From: Symsagittifera roscoffensis
Lineage: Eukaryota; Xenacoelomorpha; Acoela; Convolutidae
Assembly (NCBI RefSeq): GCF_963678635.1
Contig: NC_087067.1
Coordinates: forward strand, 31,286,401-31,350,400
Reading direction: 5' to 3'
Length of the DNA stretch: 64,000 bases
Positions 1 to 15,209 of this stretch are shown here, in pieces (the stretch's first letter is position 1; every line of letters starts with the position of its first letter). A model generated the notes under the pieces. That model was not told the origin of the DNA. It saw only the letters and a list, made by a program, of their open reading frames with translations, and did not search any database. A program made the position numbers and the translations under genes.

Positions 1-3000
1 ATACATACATACATACATACATACATACATACATACATACATACATACATACATACATACATACATACATACATACATACATACATACATACATACATAC
101 ATACATACATACATACATACATACATACATACATACATACATACATACATACATACATACATACATACATACATACATACATACATACATACATACATAC
201 ATACATACATACATACATACATACATACATACATACATACATACATACATACATACATACATACATACATACATACATACATACATACATACATACATAC
301 ATACATACATACATACATACATACATACATACATACATACATACATACATACATACATACATACATACATACATACATACATACATACATACATACATAC
401 ATACATACATACATACATACATACATACATACATACATACATACATACATACATACATACATACATACATACATACATACATACATACATACATACATAC
501 ATACATACATACATACATACATACATACATACATACATACATACATACATACATACATACATACATACATACATACATACATACATACATACATACATAC
601 ATACATACATACATACATACATACATACATACATACATACATACATACATACATACATACATACATACATACATACATACATACATACATACATACATAC
701 ATACATACATACATACATACATACATACATACATACATACATACATACATACATACATACATACATACATACATACATACATACATACATACATACATAC
801 ATACATACATACATACATACATACATACATACATACATACATACATACATACATACATACATACATACATACATACATACATACATACATACATACATAC
901 ATACATACATACATACATACATACATACATACATACATACATACATACATACATACATACATACATACATACATACATACATACATACATACATACATAC
1001 ATACATACATACATACATACATACATACATACATACATACATACATACATACATACATACATACATACATACATACATACATACATACATACATACATAC
1101 ATACATACATACATACATACATACATACATACATACATACATACATACATACATACATACATACATACATACATACATACATACATACATACATACATAC
1201 ATACATACATACATACATACATACATACATACATACATACATACATACATACATACATACATACATACATACATACATACATACATACATACATACATAC
1301 ATACATACATACATACATACATACATACATACATACATACATACATACATACATACATACATACATACATACATACATACATACATACATACATACATAC
1401 ATACATACATACATACATACATACATACATACATACATACATACATACATACATACATACATACATACATACATACATACATACATACATACATACATAC
1501 ATACATACATACATACATACATACATACATACATACATACATACATACATACATACATACATACATACATACATACATACATACATACATACATACATAC
1601 ATACATACATACATACATACATACATACATACATACATACATACATACATACATACATACATACATACATACATACATACATACATACATACATACATAC
1701 ATACATACATACATACATACATACATACATACATACATACATACATACATACATACATACATACATACATACATACATACATACATACATACATACATAC
1801 ATACATACATACATACATACATACATACATACATACATACATACATACATACATACATACATACATACATACATACATACATACATACATACATACATAC
1901 ATACATACATACATACATACATACATACATACATACATACATACATACATACATACATACATACATACATACATACATACATACATACATACATACATAC
2001 ATACATACATACATACATACATACATACATACATACATACATACATACATACATACATACATACATACATACATACATACATACATACATACATACATAC
2101 ATACATACATACATACATACATACATACATACATACATACATACATACATACATACATACATACATACATACATACATACATACATACATACATACATAC
2201 ATACATACATACATACATACATACATACATACATACATACATACATACATACATACATACATACATACATACATACATACATACATACATACATACATAC
2301 ATACATACATACATACATACATACATACATACATACATACATACATACATACATACATACATACATACATACATACATACATACATACATACATACATAC
2401 ATACATACATACATACATACATACATACATACATACATACATACATACATACATACATACATACATACATACATACATACATACATACATACATACATAC
2501 ATACATACATACATACATACATACATACATACATACATACATACATACATACATACATACATACATACATACATACATACATACATACATACATACATAC
2601 ATACATACATACATACATACATACATACATACATACATACATACATACATACATACATACATACATACATACATACATACATACATACATACATACATAC
2701 ATACATACATACATACATACATACATACATACATACATACATACATACATACATACATACATACATACATACATACATACATACATACATACATACATAC
2801 ATACATACATACATACATACATACATACATACATACATACATACATACATACATACATACATACATACATACATACATACATACATACATACATACATAC
2901 ATACATACATACATACATACATACATACATACATACATACATACATACATACATACATACATACATACATACATACATACATACATACATACATACATAC

Positions 3001-4506
3001 ATACATACATACATACATACATACATACATACATACATACATACATACATACATACATACATACATACATACATACATACATACATACATACATACATAC
3101 ATACATACATACATACATACATACATACATACATACATACATACATACATACATACATACATACATACATACATACATACATACATACATACATACATAC
3201 ATACATACATACATACATACATACATACATACATACATACATACATACATACATACATACATACATACATACATACATACATACATACATACATACATAC
3301 ATACATACATACATACATACATACATACATACATACATACATACATACATACATACATACATACATACATACATACATACATACATACATACATACATAC
3401 ATACATACATACATACATACATACATACATACATACATACATACATACATACATACATACATACATACATACATACATACATACATACATACATACATAC
3501 ATACATACATACATACATACATACATACATACATACATACATACATACATACATACATACATACATACATACATACATACATACATACATACATACATAC
3601 ATACATACATACATACATACATACATACATACATACATACATACATACATACATACATACATACATACATACATACATACATACATACATACATACATAC
3701 ATACATACATACATACATACATACATACATACATACATACATACATACATACATACATACATACATACATACATACATACATACATACATACATACATAC
3801 ATACATACATACATACATACATACATACATACATACATACATACATACATACATACATACATACATACATACATACATACATACATACATACATACATAC
3901 ATACATACATACATACATACATACATACATACATACATACATACATACATACATACATACATACATACATACATACATACATACATACATACATACATAC
4001 ATACATACATACATACATACATACATACATACATACATACATACATACATACATACATACATACATACATACATACATACATACATACATACATACATAC
4101 ATACATACATACATACATACATACATACATACATACATACATACATACATACATACATACATACATACATACATACATACATACATACATACATACATAC
4201 ATACATACATACATACATACATACATACATACATACATACATACATACATACATACATACATACATACATACATACATACATACATACATACATACATAC
4301 ATACATACATACATACATACATACATACATACATACATACATACATACATACATACATACATACATACATACATACATACATACATACATACATACATAC
4401 ATACATACATACATACATACATACATACATACATACATACATACATACATACATACATACATACATACATACATACATACATACATACATACATACACAT
4501 ACATAC
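1..4506. repeat. (ATAC)n tetranucleotide microsatellite
   Basis: The repeat is unbroken and in phase from the first base to about 4497 (about 1,124 units). A 2-nt phase change follows, then a few more units to about 4506. The left end lies outside the window. The sequence alternates purine and pyrimidine throughout. All six frames are open because none of the four codons on either strand is a stop, but this is low complexity and not a gene. Confidence 0.99.
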
Positions 4507-4707
4507 GTATTCTTTTATGGTAATTTTGCTCGAGCATTTGAAAAAAGTCGCTCACATTGTTTGTGGTCTAGACATCGAAAAATATCTTGCTTCAGTTGAG
4601 AACGGTTAAGCACATTTTTTTAAAAATAATGTAGATAGTACTTCAACGGCATCTTAGCGTCACATTACCTTTCCAGGCCTTTTGATGGTTTTAATCGGTT
4701 TTCTTTA

Positions 4708-4918
4708 CAAGACCGCTCAAAAACCGCTTAAAAACCGCTCAAATCTTGCTTGAAAAACAACTCAAAAATCACCGCAAGAACTGAGCGGTTTTTGAGCGGT
4801 TTTTTAAGCAAGATTTGTGCGGTTTGAGCAGTTTTTCCAAAAAAAAACAACTAAACTGCTCAAATCTTGCTGAAAACCGCTCAAACCGCTCATATCTTGA
4901 GCGGTTTTTGAGCGAGCT
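4708..4918. repeat. Inverted-repeat cluster built on AAACCGCTC / GAGCGGTTT
   Basis: A left arm at about 4711-4752 carries three CCGCT(C/T)AAA blocks followed by CAAATCTTGCTT. A right arm at about 4782-4830 is its near reverse complement. A third set of the same blocks runs 4855-4915. The segment can fold into a long stem. It is probably a remnant of a fold-back element or an AT-rich satellite; no coding is seen. Confidence 0.7.
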
Positions 4919-4920
4919 CT

Positions 4921-7900
4921 CGACCCGGATGGTGAAATGGCGCGAATTTCAAATTATTGCAGTAATTTTTTAAAAAATTTGAGACGCCGTCTCAATATAG
5001 AAATAATTCTAAACTTGGAATTTAAACCTTTTTCTTGCAACAATCGAGGGAGGAATGCAAAACAACTGAGCTTTTTCGGAGACGTTTTTGTAAAGTGTAA
5101 AGTTGGAACTTTGAAGATGGACCAAACTTTAAAATTGGAGTCGAGATGAGCATGCGGCAAAATTTATTCGAGACAAGGTCGAGGTGAAGCCGAGACCTGA
5201 CGAGACACAACTCAACCACATTTTTATCGAAACTTCTAACTTGACCTAGGTCAGACGACTGAAACTATCAAAATATTCGAACTTACAAAACGAAAGATCG
5301 AAACTGATATAAATGAAATTCTTATTATACGAGTGAAATTTGGTTTTATTTTTCGGCATGTGACAAATTTGGAATTCGTATCAATCCGCTGAATTGTATT
5401 CGAAACCTGAGAAATCCGTGAAATCATGCAGTTTTTGAAAATTTAGAGCACCTACAACTGTTCAAAATTTTCAAAAAGTTTTAGGCATCAAACTTATTGC
5501 ACTGGAACCAAAACGTTGCAAAACTTCAAAATAAAATGTCGAGCAGTTTGACAAAAACGACTTGAAATATTTGGTACGATGTCTTATAGAATTGTTAAAA
5601 ACTACATCTACATGTCATTTTCGAAAAATTTTGTCATATTTAAAATTCAGATGAAACAAGGATAGCCGGTTTTTGTGCAAATAGTACACATTATTTGACA
5701 AAACTCGTACAAAACAACTTCGAAATGATTTAAAAAATCTAAAAAAGCAAAAATTTTGTATTTTGTTTATATTTCATGTTTTATTATTTTTTAAATTTTT
5801 TTAGAAAGGGTAATCAAATAAGGATAAAATAAGGAAATATCCTAACTTGAAAAATGAAAGATAATTCCCACATCACATTTAGTCTGTTGTAGTTTCAAAA
5901 ACGACAAAATTCAGACCAGCTTTTCGCGACGTTGAAAAGTCTTTTTTTGAAAAAATTAGAATCAAAAACACAACTATCATTATGATACTCTTGATGAGTT
6001 TTCTTTGAAGGAGTCAATACTGGCTGTACAAAAGCACCGACTGGAGTCCGACGTTACTCTTCAATCTGTGAGTGATTGGAACAAAAACGAGCTGATTGGA
6101 TAGTGCTCAAAATCTGCAGCACAAGATCTGATTTACCTCATAATTGCACAAGATCTGAGCATACCATATTATGGTCCCAACGGACTAAACATGCTAAACT
6201 TCGGTCCACACGTTCTGAAAAAAACCACGATCTCGACATGGGAGTACTACCCGTACCGAGAAAATTCTTTGTTTCTGACCTGGAATACTTCTTATCTAAT
6301 CTAATTTTCTGTTCATGAATTCTTTGTGAAATGTTTAAACAAAGCAGGCATTTTCTTTGAGTTTTTTTTATTTCTAATCTTGTTTCTGATCAAAAATTAG
6401 CTAAATCTAGGCTATTTCTAGCTAGAAAAAGTCTCCGCCTGGGACTCGAACTCCCGCCCTGCGCTATTGTTGGCGGTTGTGCTAACCTCTTGTCCACATG
6501 TCCTGAAAATGAAAATTATTGTGTGCAATATAATGCAAAGCAACACTTGTTATAACAAGTGTGTTAATGTGCATTGTATCGCTACGGCTATTGTGTATAC
6601 TCAAAGCAGGTTTATCTCGTTGCGGTTGAGCTGTGAACTGATTTGTGGTTATTGCGTTCCAGAAATTGTTTATTTCTAAACTAAGAAAAAAATAGATCCT
6701 TTCAGAAAAGAAAAAAGAAAAATTCGGCTAGGTTATCTATATAATATATCTATCTAGAAAATGAGTTTTCGCTGGGTACGGGTACTGGTGTGTAGAAATT
6801 TTTGCGTGATTTGGTAAAACCTGGTCGAACATTGACACTGTAGCTACATTTTGTCACGGTTATAGAACGTTTCTGAGATAAAGCGTGTCTCCAACTATCT
6901 ATCAGTTTCGTTCCACTTAGGCCAAGCGAATGCAATCAATTTGGTGAATAGAAATACTATCAAACATCATTTTTTTGGAGTCCATTCAACCCAAAACACT
7001 TACTGTGGTTGTAAAAACCTAAGTTCCTTTTTCAATAAAAAACGCGACGGTGTAAAAAAAACGTCATTTTTTAACTACACATTCAAATATAAAGAAGACT
7101 TTATTCGTATGTCAGCGCAAAGCGCCGAATATTACGACTGCGCCTTAAATCTGAAGAAAAAATTTTTACTTCAAAAAATTAGATGAAATAGTCAAAAAAT
7201 GTAATTTACGTTTTTTTATACGCTCATTTGCTATATAAAACTCTATATATATGAAGGATTATTAGCGTCTCGTATCGTATAATAATGTTCAATTTGCGGT
7301 TTTTATGTTCATGTCTTATTCCCCGTTCCTTGGTGATTTAAGAATGCAACAAATTGCAGGCCAATTTTTCCAAATTGGCCAAAATAAGCTTGTAACAAGT
7401 GCGACATTTGCCGCCATAAAAAAAATCAGCGCAAGCATAAAATATTCAAACAATCTTCGAAAGTCGGCGCAAGCAAACCAAACTCTAGCTAGTTCGTAAC
7501 ATGATAGTAACCAAAATTCTGAGTCTGATAAAACTCGATAAAAGGCGAATTGTAATTTAAGTACAGGTGAAGGAAATAATTCATATTTAATAAATTGTAG
7601 TTCCTGCGAATCCCATAGCAGCTATCAGTAGGTCTTAACAGTCCTTTCGAGGATAGTCCGTTTGTATTATCTTCCCACATTCCAGACAGTGTTATTTTGC
7701 TGCGCGAAGCTGTTTTTTGCGTCTAGAATTTTTACGTGGTAGCACTATTGCAGCCAAATTTGGTCAGATTGTGGTAGACCTGAAGCTGGAGGTCAAGTGA
7801 GAGCTTGTCCTGAATCTATCATTGCCATGGCATGGGATCGAATACACAATCTGACGCTTTCAGACTGGTTTAGTCCTTCAATTCATGCAGCGCAAAAATA

Positions 7901-8150
7901 CAGCCCATATTACTTGATTTCTGGTTGCGCTTGCTCCTTGCCAATAGAAAAGTAGGAACTTCAAATCATTCACGATCCGGTGAGTGAAACGATGGATGTC
8001 GAATAACAACGAAATTTGATCTACCTTGGACAGAGAACAAGACGGACCTAAATATAGCGTGAATGAACCAGTACTAATTTTAGTTGTAAAGACAAAAAAG
8101 GTAAAGACCCTTGCAAGGTAAAGACAAAAAAGTTTAGTTCGTTCCATAAC
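4921..8150. other. AT-rich region without a supportable gene
   Basis: Only short open frames without domain-like composition are present, many of them overlapping on both strands. Apart from a tRNA-like B-box segment on the minus strand near 6430-6500, no repeats, RNA genes or coding exons can be supported. Confidence 0.5.
6430..6500 (-). other. tRNA-like segment (B-box-like), probable pseudo-tRNA or SINE fragment
   Basis: On the minus strand the segment contains GGGAGTTCGAGTCCC, a T-arm/B-box-like stem-loop. About 35 nt upstream is AGAGGTTAGCACA, resembling an internal A box. A proper acceptor stem and anticodon stem cannot be built, so it is not called a functional tRNA. Confidence 0.3.
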
Positions 8151-8388
8151 GGATCACACACAATCAAAGAGGTTGTAAATGATCTAAACCTTGTTACTAA
8201 AGAAAAATAATCGAAGAAATTTCTAAAATATCTTGGAACCTGCTTTTGCTGTTGCCATAACTATCAAAGAGGATCACACACAATCAAAGAGGTTGTAAAT
8301 AATCTAAACCTTGTTACTAAAGAAAAATAATCAAAGAAATTTCTAAATTATCTTGGAACCTGCTTTTGCCGTTGCCATAACTAACTCC
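8151..8388. repeat. Two-copy 120-bp tandem duplication
   Basis: The block starting GGATCACACACAATC at 8151 recurs at 8271 with only a few substitutions and ends near 8388. The period is 120 bp. No coding content is evident in the unit. Confidence 0.9.
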
Positions 8389-8839
8389 CGTGACTATATG
8401 AATCTTATTTAAGTAATCCCTGTAGCTGGAATTTTCTAGGTCTCACCCGCTGTGATATCCGCGTCGTACTACACTATTACCAGCTTACGGAAAACTTCAA
8501 AATGAAGACAGTCACGTAATTATGAACACAAAAAAAAGATAATTACATTTTGTCGAACCGTTTGATGGTCAGAACATTGAAAACTAAATTCAAAAAAATT
8601 GGTATTAATTTGGCTCAGGTTTTGTAAAGAAAAAATCTTTTTTAAGAGTATCCTTATTTGCAGAGATTTTGCTTATTTGAAGATATTTTGCTTATTTAAA
8701 GATCCAACAATGGTAATCTATAGAAAGTTCTCATGAGAAGATTTCAAATTTTTTAGTGAAAATGCCGAGAGTAGATTGTCTAATGAACCAATGAGAAATT
8801 TAGTCAGTAAAAAATCATAAAAATTAACACAAAAAGAAA

Positions 8840-9770
8840 ACGCGAAATCAAAATCAGAATCTAAAGCAGCTAGTTCTGTGAATGTTGATAATAAGGCTTT
8901 ATCGAATGGAGAATCATCAATCAGAGAAATTGTAAAATCAAGTGAGCGATCGCGGCCTTAAAAATTTGAACCAGATGATGATAATGACAATTTTAAAATT
9001 TTCTTTGGGTAAATTACTCGTAAAAACAACTTTAAAATCCTCAACATGAAAAACAAGGAAGAGTTTTTTGATGAGTTAATGATAGTTCATGCTTTCTATA
9101 CCCTCTTGAAACAGATTTTGAGAAACTATGGTATACAAAAACGTTTGCATATCAGGTTTTGGAAGCGAGTTTGTTTTTTCATACCTCTGGAGAAAGTGGA
9201 TACCTCCGAAGACTTCGCTTAGGTTCATTGAAAAATCATCAAATTTTTCAGGAGTAAAGTGAACAAAAGAAGTCTCAAAATTGTATATCTGGTGGAATGG
9301 ATTTTGCAACTAATTAGAAGCTTACGGGCTCAATTATAACCAATGTTAAAGTATCCCTTGGAATTTTTTATGAAAAAATAAGAGTTGAAATACTGGTCGT
9401 ATTTTGGTTTTTGAGGACCCAACAGTAATGCCACAAGTAATTAATTGGTGGAGCAGTAATTTCGATCTTGACAAAGTAACGTACATGCATGATATTGAAA
9501 CCACCGGAAAAACTGTGTTTCCGTTAGTAAAAGCTCATTTCCAAGTACTGCTTTGTTTTTGCCAAGAAAAAACAAAAAATAGCAATCAGGGCAAAGTGAA
9601 GGGTCTAGGAAAAAGAGGTCTTTTGCCGTGGAATTTTCTTAGGGATCAAACCATAATGCAGGTTCTTTTCGTAAGTACAAAAGCCATAGAGCTGTGTTTT
9701 TCACATCTAATGAAACCACCTTTTGTTTTTCAGCATTCTTTGATGGATTAACCGTTAAAAATGTAAGATC
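8840..9770 (+). pseudogene. Decayed coding region of unknown family
   Basis: Several adjacent stretches on the plus strand read as protein-like but are interrupted by stops and frame changes. Examples are a charged Ser/Lys/Asp-rich stretch around 8870-9010 and an open frame at 9404-9751 containing the Trp-Trp segment NWWSSNFDLDKVTYMHD and the hydrophobic LVKAHFQVLLCFC. The region leads directly into the tandem array that starts near 9770, so the array may be a multiplied 3' part of the same former gene. I do not recognise the family. No catalytic motif or membrane segment is convincing. Confidence 0.35.
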
Positions 9771-12700
9771 ACGTATTCTGGAAAAAGACGAATGTAGTGT
9801 AGAATATATGGATTTTATTTGGCATTTAGCAAAAAAAACAAGAATGAAGAAATTTTCAACGGAAAAAAGAAATCACCTCAGAGTTGTGATTCCGAAAAGG
9901 CAGAGGTATGCTGTACGTACATCAATGTGCAAACAAACTGGTCCAGTTCGCAAACAAATTTAGTGCACACAAAAAAAAACCGATTGAAGTCACAAATGAT
10001 AGCAGTCAGTTGCACATAAGGTTTATGGACCCAATCAGTAGCGTAATATATTGCAATTATATTCTCACTGTGTGCAAAAAAAAACTATCCCAATGCTTTT
10101 GAATCGCGCAATGGAACCCGGGTTTCATACGCAAAATTAGTGAAGTTGATTCCCAAGCCCATTAAAAATTGAGAAACCGGTAAAAATTATGCAATTTTTA
10201 GCTCAAATGGTTTTTCCGATGAAATCATCTCAAGAATGAAGATTTGATACATAGCCAGTTAACACAATTTATAACACAAGGTAGGAAGACAATAACTGGA
10301 AGAGAGGTCTTCCTGAGACAGAACGGGGAATAAGCTCATGATCGATTGCGTCTTTTTTGAATAAAACGTTTAAAATACAGCTTGTACTGTTTTCCTTGGT
10401 TTGCAGAAAAAGAAACACAGGCGCTCTGGTATTCGGGAAAACCTAGGGAAATTGCAATCATTATGTTAATAGTTTTTTCAGGATTGCTTTTCCGTTTGTT
10501 TTTGTTTTTCGCAATATACCCAAAATTATAGTACGTGTTCTGGAACAGCACAAATTTAATGTAGAAGATATTGTATTTTATTTGGCGTTTAGCAAAAAAA
10601 TAAGAATGAGGAAAAATTCAATGGAAAAAGGAAATTGCCTTGGAGTTGTGATTCCGAAAAAAAACAGAGGTATGTTGTTCGTACATCATTGTTCAAACAA
10701 ATTGATTGATTTCGAAAACCTATTTTTTGGTCAGTACAAGTACCGGTTGAAGTCACAAATGTTAGCAGTCAGACGCATATAAAGTTTATGGACCCAATCA
10801 GTGCCGAAACCTTTTGCAACTTTATTCTCACTGTGAGCAAAAACGTCTATCTCAAGGCTTTTGAATCAGGTAATGTATCCTGGGTTTAATACGCAAATCA
10901 ACTGAAGTTGATTCCCCATCCCAATAGAATTAGAGAAACCGAAGAAAATTATGCAAATTATAGCTCAAATGATTTTGCAGATGAAATTCATCTCAAGGAT
11001 AAAGTTTTGAGACATAGCCAGTTATCACACTTTTTAAAACAAGGTAGAAAAATAATAACTGGAAGAGAGGTCTTCTCGGGTCAGAACGGGGATTAAGCTC
11101 ATGATTGATGGCATCTTTTTTGGTTAAAACTGTTTAAATACAGCTTGTACTGTGTTCCTTGACTTGCAGAAAAAGAAACACAGACGCTCTGGTATTCGGG
11201 AAAACCTAGGGAAATTGCAATCATTATGTTAATAGTTTTTTCAGGATTGCTTTTCCGTTTGTTTTTGTTTTTCGCAATATACCCAAAATTATAGTACGTA
11301 TTCTGCAACAGCACAAATTTAATAGAGAAGACATTGTATTTTATTTGGCATTTAGCAAAAAAATAAGAATGAGGAAATATTTAACGGAAAAATGAAATTG
11401 CCTCGGAGTTGTGATTCTGAAAAATAGAGGAATGTTGTATTTACATCAATGTGCAAACATACTGGTCCAGTTCGCAAACAAATTTAGTGGACACAAAAAA
11501 AAACCGATTGAAGTCACAAATGATAGCAGTCAGTCGCACATAAGGTTCATGGACCCAATCAGTAGCGTAATATATTGCAATTATATTCTCACTGTGTGCA
11601 AAAAAAACTATCCCAATGCTTTTGAATCGCGCAATGGAACCCGGATTTCGAACGCAAAATAACTGAAGTTGATTCCCAAGCCCATTAGAAATAGAAAAAC
11701 CGTTGAAAATTATGCAATTTTTAGCTCAAATGATTTTGACGATGAAATTCATCTCAAGAATAAAGCTTTGAGACATAGCCAGTTATCACATTTTATAAAA
11801 CAAGGTAGAAAGACAAAAACAGGAAGAGAAGTCTTCCTGGGACAGAACAGAGAATACGCTCATGATGGATTGCGTCTTTTTTGGTTAAAATTTTTAACTT
11901 ACAGCTTGTACTGTTTTCCTTGATTTGCAGAAAAAGAAACGCAGACTCCAATAACAGTATTGGAGAAAAACTAGGAAAATTGCAATCACTATGCTAACAG
12001 TTTTTTCTAGGATTGCTTTTACGTTTGTTTTAGTTTTTCGCACTAGACGTAAAATTTTAGTACTTATTCTGGAAAAGCACAAATTCAATGTAGAAGATAT
12101 TGTATTTTGTTTGGCATTTTTGTTCAACGGAAAAAGGAATCGCCTCGGAGTTGTGATTCTGAAAAAAAACTATGTTTTACGTACATCATAGTGCCATCAT
12201 ACTGGTCAAATTCGAAAACCAGTTTATTGGTCAGTACAAGTACCGGTTGAAGTCGCAAATGTTAGCAGTCAGTCACATATAAAGTTTATGGACCGAATCA
12301 GTACCGTAACCTATTGCAACTATATTCTCACCTTGTGCAAAAAGGTCTATCTCAAGGCTTTTGAATCAGGTAATGTATCCTGGGTTTCATACGCAAATCA
12401 ACTGAAGTTGAATCCCAATCCCAAAAGAGTTCGAGAAACCGAGGAAAAAATTCTGCAAATTATAGCTCAAATGATTTTGCCGATGAAATTCAACTCAAGA
12501 TTAAAGTTTTGAGAGTTATCACAGCCAGTTATCACGTTTTGTAAAACAAGGTAGAAAGACAAAAACAGGAAGAGAAGTCTTCCTGGGACAGAACAGAGAA
12601 TACGCTCGTGATGGATTGCGTCTTTTTTTGTTAAAATTTTTAACTTACAGCTTGTACTGTTTTCCTTGATTTGCAGAAAAAGAAACGCAGACTCCAATAA

Positions 12701-13560
12701 CAGTATTGGAGAAAAACTAGGAAAATTGCAATCACTATGCTAACAGTTTTTTCTAGGATTGCTTTTACGTTTGTTTTAGTTTTTCGCACTAGACGTAAAA
12801 TTTTAGTACTTATTTTGGAAAAGCACAAATTCAATGTAGAAGATATTGTATTTTGTTTGGCATTTTTGTTCAACGGAAAAAGGAATCGCCTCGGAGTTGT
12901 GATTCTGAAAAAAAACTATGTTGTACGTACATCATAGTGCCATCATACTGGTCAAATTCGAAAACCAGTTTATTGGTCAGTACAAATACCGGTTGAAGTC
13001 ACAAATGTTAGCAGTCAGTCACATATAAAGTTTATGGACCGAATCAGTACCGTAACCTATTGCAACTATATTCTCACCTTGTGCAAAAAGGTCTATCTCA
13101 AGGCTTTTGAATCAGGTAATGTATCCTGGGTTTCATACGCAAATCAACTGAAGTTGATTCCCAATCCCAAAAGAGTTCGAGAAACCGAGGAAAACATTCT
13201 GCAAATTATAGCTCAAATGATTTTGCCGATGAAATTCAACTCAAGATTAAAGTTTTGAGAGTTATCACAGCCAGTTATCACGTTTTGTAAAACAAATAAG
13301 AAAGACAATAACAGGTAGAGAGGTCTTCATGGGACAAAACGGGTAATAAGCTCATGATCGATTGCGTCATTTTGGGTTAAAATTTTTAAGTTACAGCTTG
13401 AACTATTATCCATGGTCTACAGAAAAAGAAACACAAACGCTCCGGTATTGCGGAAAAGCTAGGGAAATTGCAGTTTTTGAAATAACCTACTTCATCCCGC
13501 ATCACTACAAAAAAATTCAAAAATCATCAAACAAATATTTCAAGCTGTAGCTGGCTTCCA
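9770..13560 (+). repeat. Tandem array of five ~740-765 bp units with decayed coding content
   Basis: A marker beginning GGACC(C/G)AATCAGT occurs at about 10027, 10790, 11551, 12290 and 13036, giving spacings of 763, 761, 739 and 746 bp. Each unit holds the same order of fragments. These are a segment beginning near ATTCTGGAA, a Lys-rich stretch, a YCNYILT(V/L)CKK stretch, a RETEE stretch, and a segment ending in GREVF. The last two full units (about 12000-12560 and 12746-13310) are nearly identical; earlier ones are more diverged. Every unit carries stops or frameshifts, so the array is a set of pseudogene copies or a coding-derived satellite. Confidence 0.8.
12288..12512 (+). pseudogene. Representative open fragment of the array (copy 4), 74 codons
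   Basis: This open stretch has a counterpart at 13034-13258 differing at about two residues, and more diverged counterparts in the earlier units. It begins MDRISTVTYCNYILTLCKK and ends in a basic helix-like tail. It is shorter than any domain I recognise and is flanked by stops, so it is treated as the relic of one exon of the multiplied gene. The function is unknown. Confidence 0.3.
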
Positions 13561-13734
13561 CTATTTCTTAGAAAAAATTTTAAAACTCGTTCAGGCTCAA
13601 AGGGTGTTCGACTTTTAAATTCGAGGCTGGGTTGTTTTGATTCCGGAACACAGCGGAATTTGTAGTTTCCAGACCCAATTTCAACTTTCTTTCCTCCTGT
13701 CTTCTTTGATCTTCTTAGGTTCTTATCAGACCTT

Positions 13735-14091
13735 TTGACGTTCTCATGTTTGTGTTTGAGAATTGCAGCTCAAACGCTCCGGTATTGGGGAAAAGCTAGG
13801 GAAATTGCAATTAATATGCTATCATTTTATTTCTTAGGAATTATTCTACGTATGTTTTTTCTATCTGCGGCTTTGATGAGGACGGGCAAACAAAGAAACG
13901 ATATTCCAGCGTTAAACCCACTGGGGGAAAAACAGTTTTTTGAGGAAAAATACCAAAAAAATGTGGAAGTAAGTGAAAACTATTGTTTGGTGAGGGAAAC
14001 AAACGTGCAATGCAAGCGACATCAGGATCAAGCAACCAAGCATCAGCGGGTAAGCCACGTGAGCTCGGAATATTTGAACGATTCAAGTTAA
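13735..14091 (+). pseudogene. Partial sixth array unit with 118-codon open frame
   Basis: The start of this frame repeats the unit fragment read as QTLRYWGKAREIA, matching the related stretch at about 13436 and others earlier. It is followed by a hydrophobic segment (IN MLSFYFLGIILRMFFLSAAL) and then a charged tail not found in the other units. The hydrophobic run of about 20 residues could be a membrane segment. It may be the last exon of the gene from which the array derives. No family is recognised. Confidence 0.3.
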
Positions 14092-14099
14092 AATACGTT

Positions 14100-15200
14100 T
14101 GAGTGTAAAAAATAGGACCATTTTATCTGTGGTGTTCTAAAAATTGATAAACACAAAGTTATCTGGGACTTAGGCCAAAATATGTGTGGTTTTGGGAAAC
14201 CAACAAAGGCTTGCAGTCGAGGAGTTTGTGCATATTTTTTTCCAATTTTTTTGAAGTTAAAGCAGTGGTACGTCTAATCGTATAGAGAGTAGTTGATGCT
14301 TACAGTTCGAACAGTAGCAGCCATATACTTCGACAAAATTCAAAATCTCCAGAATCATATCAAGGATACCGAAAAATATCTTGATAACAGCGAGAAGCTG
14401 GGAGTAATGGAGAACATTTAAAAATGTACACAGATGAGATCTGTAAGTTGGGCGAAATCTCCAACACTTGGAAGGATGCATTCAGGGTTACAAAAGTGAA
14501 ACACAAACTCTCGAAGTAGCGAAATTCTCCATTCTGATGGAAAACAAAAGAGTATTATTTGAAAACAAGAATGACCTGAAAGGCTGAAAAAACGAGAAGG
14601 GGAGAAATTAGCATAGGACTTGCTCTGCGAGCGGTTGCAATTGTAGAACTGTCAGAGATCATTATAGGTGCCTTCAAGTTTGAACGCATTTCCGAAGCCT
14701 TTTTTATGTCTGCACAATTATGCTATTGGCAAAATTTTCCGAAAAGAACAGGTGCACATGGCAAATAATGTATTTTTGGTCCAAACCCATGGATGGGATA
14801 AAAACCATAAAAGTGATTCTACCACTAGTCTTAGATGGGGAACTAAATTCCTATAGATACAGTAGAATCGCTTGGATCATAACATGGCCCCAAGCCCCGA
14901 AAACGTCGATAGTTTTTTTGTAACGTCGATTGATTCGGGAGCCAGATTGTTCCCAAGTTCATAAAGACCTTATTAGTAACCAAACTGCAAATCGGGGCAT
15001 AATTTCTTGAAATCATTTTCTAAGCTCCTAAAACACATAGGGGAGACAAATTAACCAAACAATTGGGACCTTTTTTTGGAGCAAAATTTATCGCACACGT
15101 AAAAATAGACGGACGTGTGTGAACGATTGCCCACGTCAACACGTTCGAACGCTTCGCGTCTAAAGGTGCAGGAAGCAACTAAACTTTTTTGGGAGTTTTT
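14100..15200. other. No supportable feature
   Basis: Short open frames on both strands show no recognisable motif. The right end borders the decayed reverse transcriptase and could contain its unrecognisable 5' portion. Confidence 0.4.
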
Positions 15201-15209
15201 AATTAGGAT

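Noticed and set aside
1-4500. Six-frame open reading through the ATAC repeat
   Set aside because: The repeat cycles four sense codons on each strand, so openness is automatic; it has no gene-like composition or start context.
6430-6500. Functional tRNA on the minus strand
   Set aside because: The T-arm is good, but the acceptor and anticodon stems cannot be formed; kept only as a tRNA-like segment.
6941-7186. 81-codon plus-strand frame as a gene
   Set aside because: It is Lys/Phe-rich through AT bias, with no domain, no splice context and no conservation evidence.
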